DNA from: Marinospirillum sp.
GTDB taxonomy: Bacteria > Pseudomonadota > Gammaproteobacteria > Pseudomonadales > Halomonadaceae
DNA length: 8,453 nt
NCBI GenBank assembly: GCA_007116195.1
Contig: SKIX01000104.1
Coordinates: 1-8,453, forward strand
Reading direction: 5' to 3'
Every line of letters begins with the position of its first letter. Positions within the stretch are counted from its first letter, which is position 1. Both the position numbers and the translations under genes were made by a program. This document shows positions 6,337-8,453 of this stretch, piece by piece. The notes beneath the pieces were generated by a model. It was not told the origin of the DNA. It saw only the letters and a program-made list of their open reading frames with translations, and ran no database searches.

Positions 6337-8331
6337 ATGCCGGTATGGAAAAAACTCAAGCAGATTTGGCTGGGAGCTTTGCTGCTTAGCCTGGCTCTCA
6401 CAGCTCAGGCTGGCCAGCAGGATATACGTTTGGTTGTCGATATCTCTGGGAGCATGCGTTGGACCGACCCCAATAATCTGCGCATTCCAGCAACCAAGAT
6501 GCTTATTGATCTTTTACCTCAAGGGTCTCAGGCTGGAGTTTGGACCTTTGCCAGGCAGGTCAATATGCTGGTTCCTCATGGTGAAGTTGATGATGATTGG
6601 CGCAAGTTTGCGCGAGAGGAAGCCAAGAAAATCAGTTCCGTGGGCTTGTTCACTCATATTGATCGAGCTATAGAAACTGTCACTTGGGATGCTGGCTGGA
6701 ACACCGGCAAGGACCGTCACGTTATACTCTTGTCAGACGGCTTGGTGGATATTTCCGAAGCTGAAACCGAGCGCGAACGCAGCCGTGAAAACCAAGCCTC
6801 GCGTGATTACCTGCTGCGCGAGCGTTTGCCGCGTCTGGTGGATGCTGGTTACACAATTCATACCCTGGCCCTGTCGGACGAAGCTGACCATGACCTGATG
6901 GCGACCCTGGCACAGCGTACCGGCGGCCTGCATGCGATCGCTTATGAAGCGGAAGATTTAATGCCCTTGCTGCTACAAATCCTCAATCGCATGGTGGACT
7001 CTGAGCAGGTGCCTTTGGTGGGTAATCGTTTTTCGATTGACCCCCTGATCAATGAGTTCACACTGCTGGCCTTCCATCAGGAAGGTGCAGAGGTTGCACT
7101 AACTAGCCCTGAAGGTGAGCGTCTGACCGCAGCAAGCAGTCGTTCAGGGGTGCGCTGGCACGCTAACTCCAGTTATACCCAGGTCACCGTGGAGCGGCCT
7201 AGTTCTGGCGACTGGCATTTAGAAACAGACGCTCACCCTGATAACCGAGTGACTGTGGTTTCAGATCTGAAACTGCAGGTTTCTAATTTTCCTGCAACGG
7301 TTTATCGAGGCTTTACTGATCAGCAGCAACACTTAAGAGCCTGGCTGACTGAAGATGGCCGCAAGATAGATCGCCGTGAGTTCTTGCGTTTACTGGGTGT
7401 AGATCTTCGTCATCATAAGGGCGACCTCTTGTTCACTGAGGCCAGTATGCAGCTGGATGGTGGCCGTTTTGAGTTCGCAGGTCAGTTGAGCGATTTCAGT
7501 GAGCTAGGGGAGCAGCAGGTTACCGTCGTGGTTGATGGTCAGACCTTCCGTCGTCAGGTGACTCAGAGCTTCAACGTCCAGGATGTGGTCGCGGCCAATC
7601 TGCAACTGCCTGAAGACGGCGGTGCAGCGCGGGTGATTCTGCGGGCCCAGCACCCGGATCTGGACCCGGCCGAGATCGGCTTCACAGTGACGGCCAATCG
7701 TCAGTCCGTGCCGGTGCGTTATCGCGGTGACGGCGAGTGGGTAGCCGAACTGAGAAACCTGCCTCAGGCGGATGAATACCGGATAGAAGTGGAAGCTGAC
7801 GGTGAGCTGCGAGGTGAGCGTCTTCAAGTGCAATTGCCAACCCTCTTCCTGGAAGCAGGCAGTGTGCGCTCCGGAGACCGTGTTGATGAGCCAGCTGAGG
7901 AAACGCCTGTTAGCCCTGCGCCTGTTACCGAAGAAGAAACTCTGCCAGATTTCGTCGAACCTATTGCACCTCGTATTCAGCCACCAGCACCCGAAGCTCG
8001 TCCCGCACCAGCTCAGGTTGAACCAGAGCCTGAAGCCGCTGCCATTGAAACAGTAGCAGAGCCAGAAACTCCTGAATCAGCTGCTGAACCGAGCTTGTTT
8101 GCGCTGGATTTTTCACCGATACGCAGCTGGGATGATCCGCGTATGCTGTGGGTGTATCTGGCTTTAGGTCTGGCCAATATTCTCTTGTTCAGTATTGCTT
8201 TCATTATGTATCGGCGCTTTATTAAACGCCGCCAGCAACGCCATGATGCGCGTCGGCATGATGACGAAGAAATGCCGGATGTTGATGATCTGGAGTTTGA
8301 TCTTGATGATGAACTGGATCCAGAAAAATAA
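6337..8331 (+). CDS. Exported VWA-domain protein with C-terminal membrane anchor (TIGR03503-like middle)
   Basis: A 664-residue envelope protein. A signal peptide (Lys-rich start, hydrophobic core 10-22, probable cleavage after AQA at residue 25) exports it. A von Willebrand factor A domain spans about 28-215 with a complete metal-ion-dependent adhesion site: D35, S37 and S39 (DISGS), T106 (FTHID) and D134 (LLSDG). Residues about 225-415 are beta-rich, with GVRWHANSSYTQVTVERPSSGDW and VVSDLKLQVSNFPATVYRG, and from memory resemble the TIGR03503 family. A second beta-sandwich-like stretch covers about 420-500. A Pro/Glu/Ala-rich stalk (about 517-585) leads to one TM helix (about 603-624), a basic RR/KRR segment and a very acidic end (DVDDLEFDLDDELDPEK). 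The predicted topology is a periplasmic VWA with a short cytosolic tail. AGGGGAA at 6326-6332 supports the start. Ligand and function are unknown. VWA proteins with a MIDAS usually bind protein partners through a divalent cation. Confidence 0.9.
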   Translation: MPVWKKLKQIWLGALLLSLALTAQAGQQDIRLVVDISGSMRWTDPNNLRIPATKMLIDLLPQGSQAGVWTFARQVNMLVPHGEVDDDWRKFAREEAKKISSVGLFTHIDRAIETVTWDAGWNTGKDRHVILLSDGLVDISEAETERERSRENQASRDYLLRERLPRLVDAGYTIHTLALSDEADHDLMATLAQRTGGLHAIAYEAEDLMPLLLQILNRMVDSEQVPLVGNRFSIDPLINEFTLLAFHQEGAEVALTSPEGERLTAASSRSGVRWHANSSYTQVTVERPSSGDWHLETDAHPDNRVTVVSDLKLQVSNFPATVYRGFTDQQQHLRAWLTEDGRKIDRREFLRLLGVDLRHHKGDLLFTEASMQLDGGRFEFAGQLSDFSELGEQQVTVVVDGQTFRRQVTQSFNVQDVVAANLQLPEDGGAARVILRAQHPDLDPAEIGFTVTANRQSVPVRYRGDGEWVAELRNLPQADEYRIEVEADGELRGERLQVQLPTLFLEAGSVRSGDRVDEPAEETPVSPAPVTEEETLPDFVEPIAPRIQPPAPEARPAPAQVEPEPEAAAIETVAEPETPESAAEPSLFALDFSPIRSWDDPRMLWVYLALGLANILLFSIAFIMYRRFIKRRQQRHDARRHDDEEMPDVDDLEFDLDDELDPEK

Positions 8332-8350
8332 AGCTAAGGTAGCCTGCTAA

Positions 8351-8453
8351 ATGTGCGAACTTTTAGGTATGAGTGCCAATGTACCGACGGATATCACCTT
8401 TAGCATGGCTGGCTTTTTGCGCCGTGGGGGAGCGACTGGCCCCCACAGGGATG
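8351..8453 (+). CDS. yafJ: Class II glutamine amidotransferase, YafJ type, N-terminal fragment (3' end outside window)
   Basis: The first 34 codons of a YafJ-type amidotransferase, running off the right edge. The N-terminus, [19 protein letters not shown], followed by [14 protein letters not shown], closely matches the start of E. coli YafJ. Cys2 is the expected N-terminal nucleophile of the Ntn-hydrolase fold once Met1 is removed, so the protein is predicted to release ammonia from glutamine. The acceptor substrate is not known from this fragment. A short AAGG at 8336-8339 lies 11 bases upstream of the ATG. The gene begins 19 bases after the VWA gene with no terminator between them, so they may be co-transcribed. 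Confidence 0.9.
   Translation, partial: MCELLGMSANVPTDITFSMAGFLRRGGATGPHRD

Noticed and set aside
8424..8446. Perfect 7 bp inverted repeat (GTGGGGG / CCCCCAC with a 9 base loop) resembling a terminator
   Set aside because: It lies inside the amidotransferase coding sequence, where it encodes the conserved RGGATGPH segment, and no T-run follows.

Overview
The window looks like a chromosomal segment of a gammaproteobacterium, probably a marine or Oceanospirillales/Pseudomonas-like lineage. The evidence is the dnaX-ybaB-recR order followed directly by rnd, ycgL and ycgN, YcgL/YcgN and YafJ-type proteins typical of Gammaproteobacteria, and a KatG C-terminus. Genus cannot be fixed from the sequence alone. 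Every supported gene lies on the + strand. I saw no tRNA, rRNA, insertion sequence, CRISPR array or phage gene.

Region 1 (1-426) is the 3' end of katG, closed by a strong intrinsic terminator. Region 2 (494-5145) is a compact run of dnaX (DNA polymerase III tau/gamma), ybaB (nucleoid-associated protein), recR (recombinational repair), rnd (RNase D), ycgL and ycgN. The last four are linked by 4, 4 and 1 base overlaps, so translation is probably coupled. Replication-clamp loading, repair and RNA processing are thus co-transcribed with two small conserved proteins of unclear role.

The most striking signal is inside dnaX. At the end of the clamp-loader core there is an X XXY YYZ heptamer (C CCA AAG, 1618-1624), an AGGAG Shine-Dalgarno-like element 14 bases upstream, a -1 frame UGA (1636-1638) and a well-formed hairpin (1631-1673) starting 6 bases downstream. 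This is the architecture of the programmed -1 frameshift that makes the short gamma subunit in E. coli, but with a different slippery heptamer. It predicts a 381-residue gamma next to a 590-residue tau.

Region 3 (5226-8331) holds three envelope-associated genes: a small multi-pass membrane protein of unknown function, a three-TM protein with a cytosolic coiled coil and winged helix (resembling the YEATS-associated three-TM family), and an exported von Willebrand factor A protein. The last has an intact MIDAS, beta-rich domains resembling TIGR03503, a Pro/Glu-rich stalk, a C-terminal TM helix and a short acidic cytosolic tail. Together they suggest an uncharacterised membrane module. Region 4 (8351 to the end) is the start of a class II glutamine amidotransferase (YafJ type), cut by the window edge.
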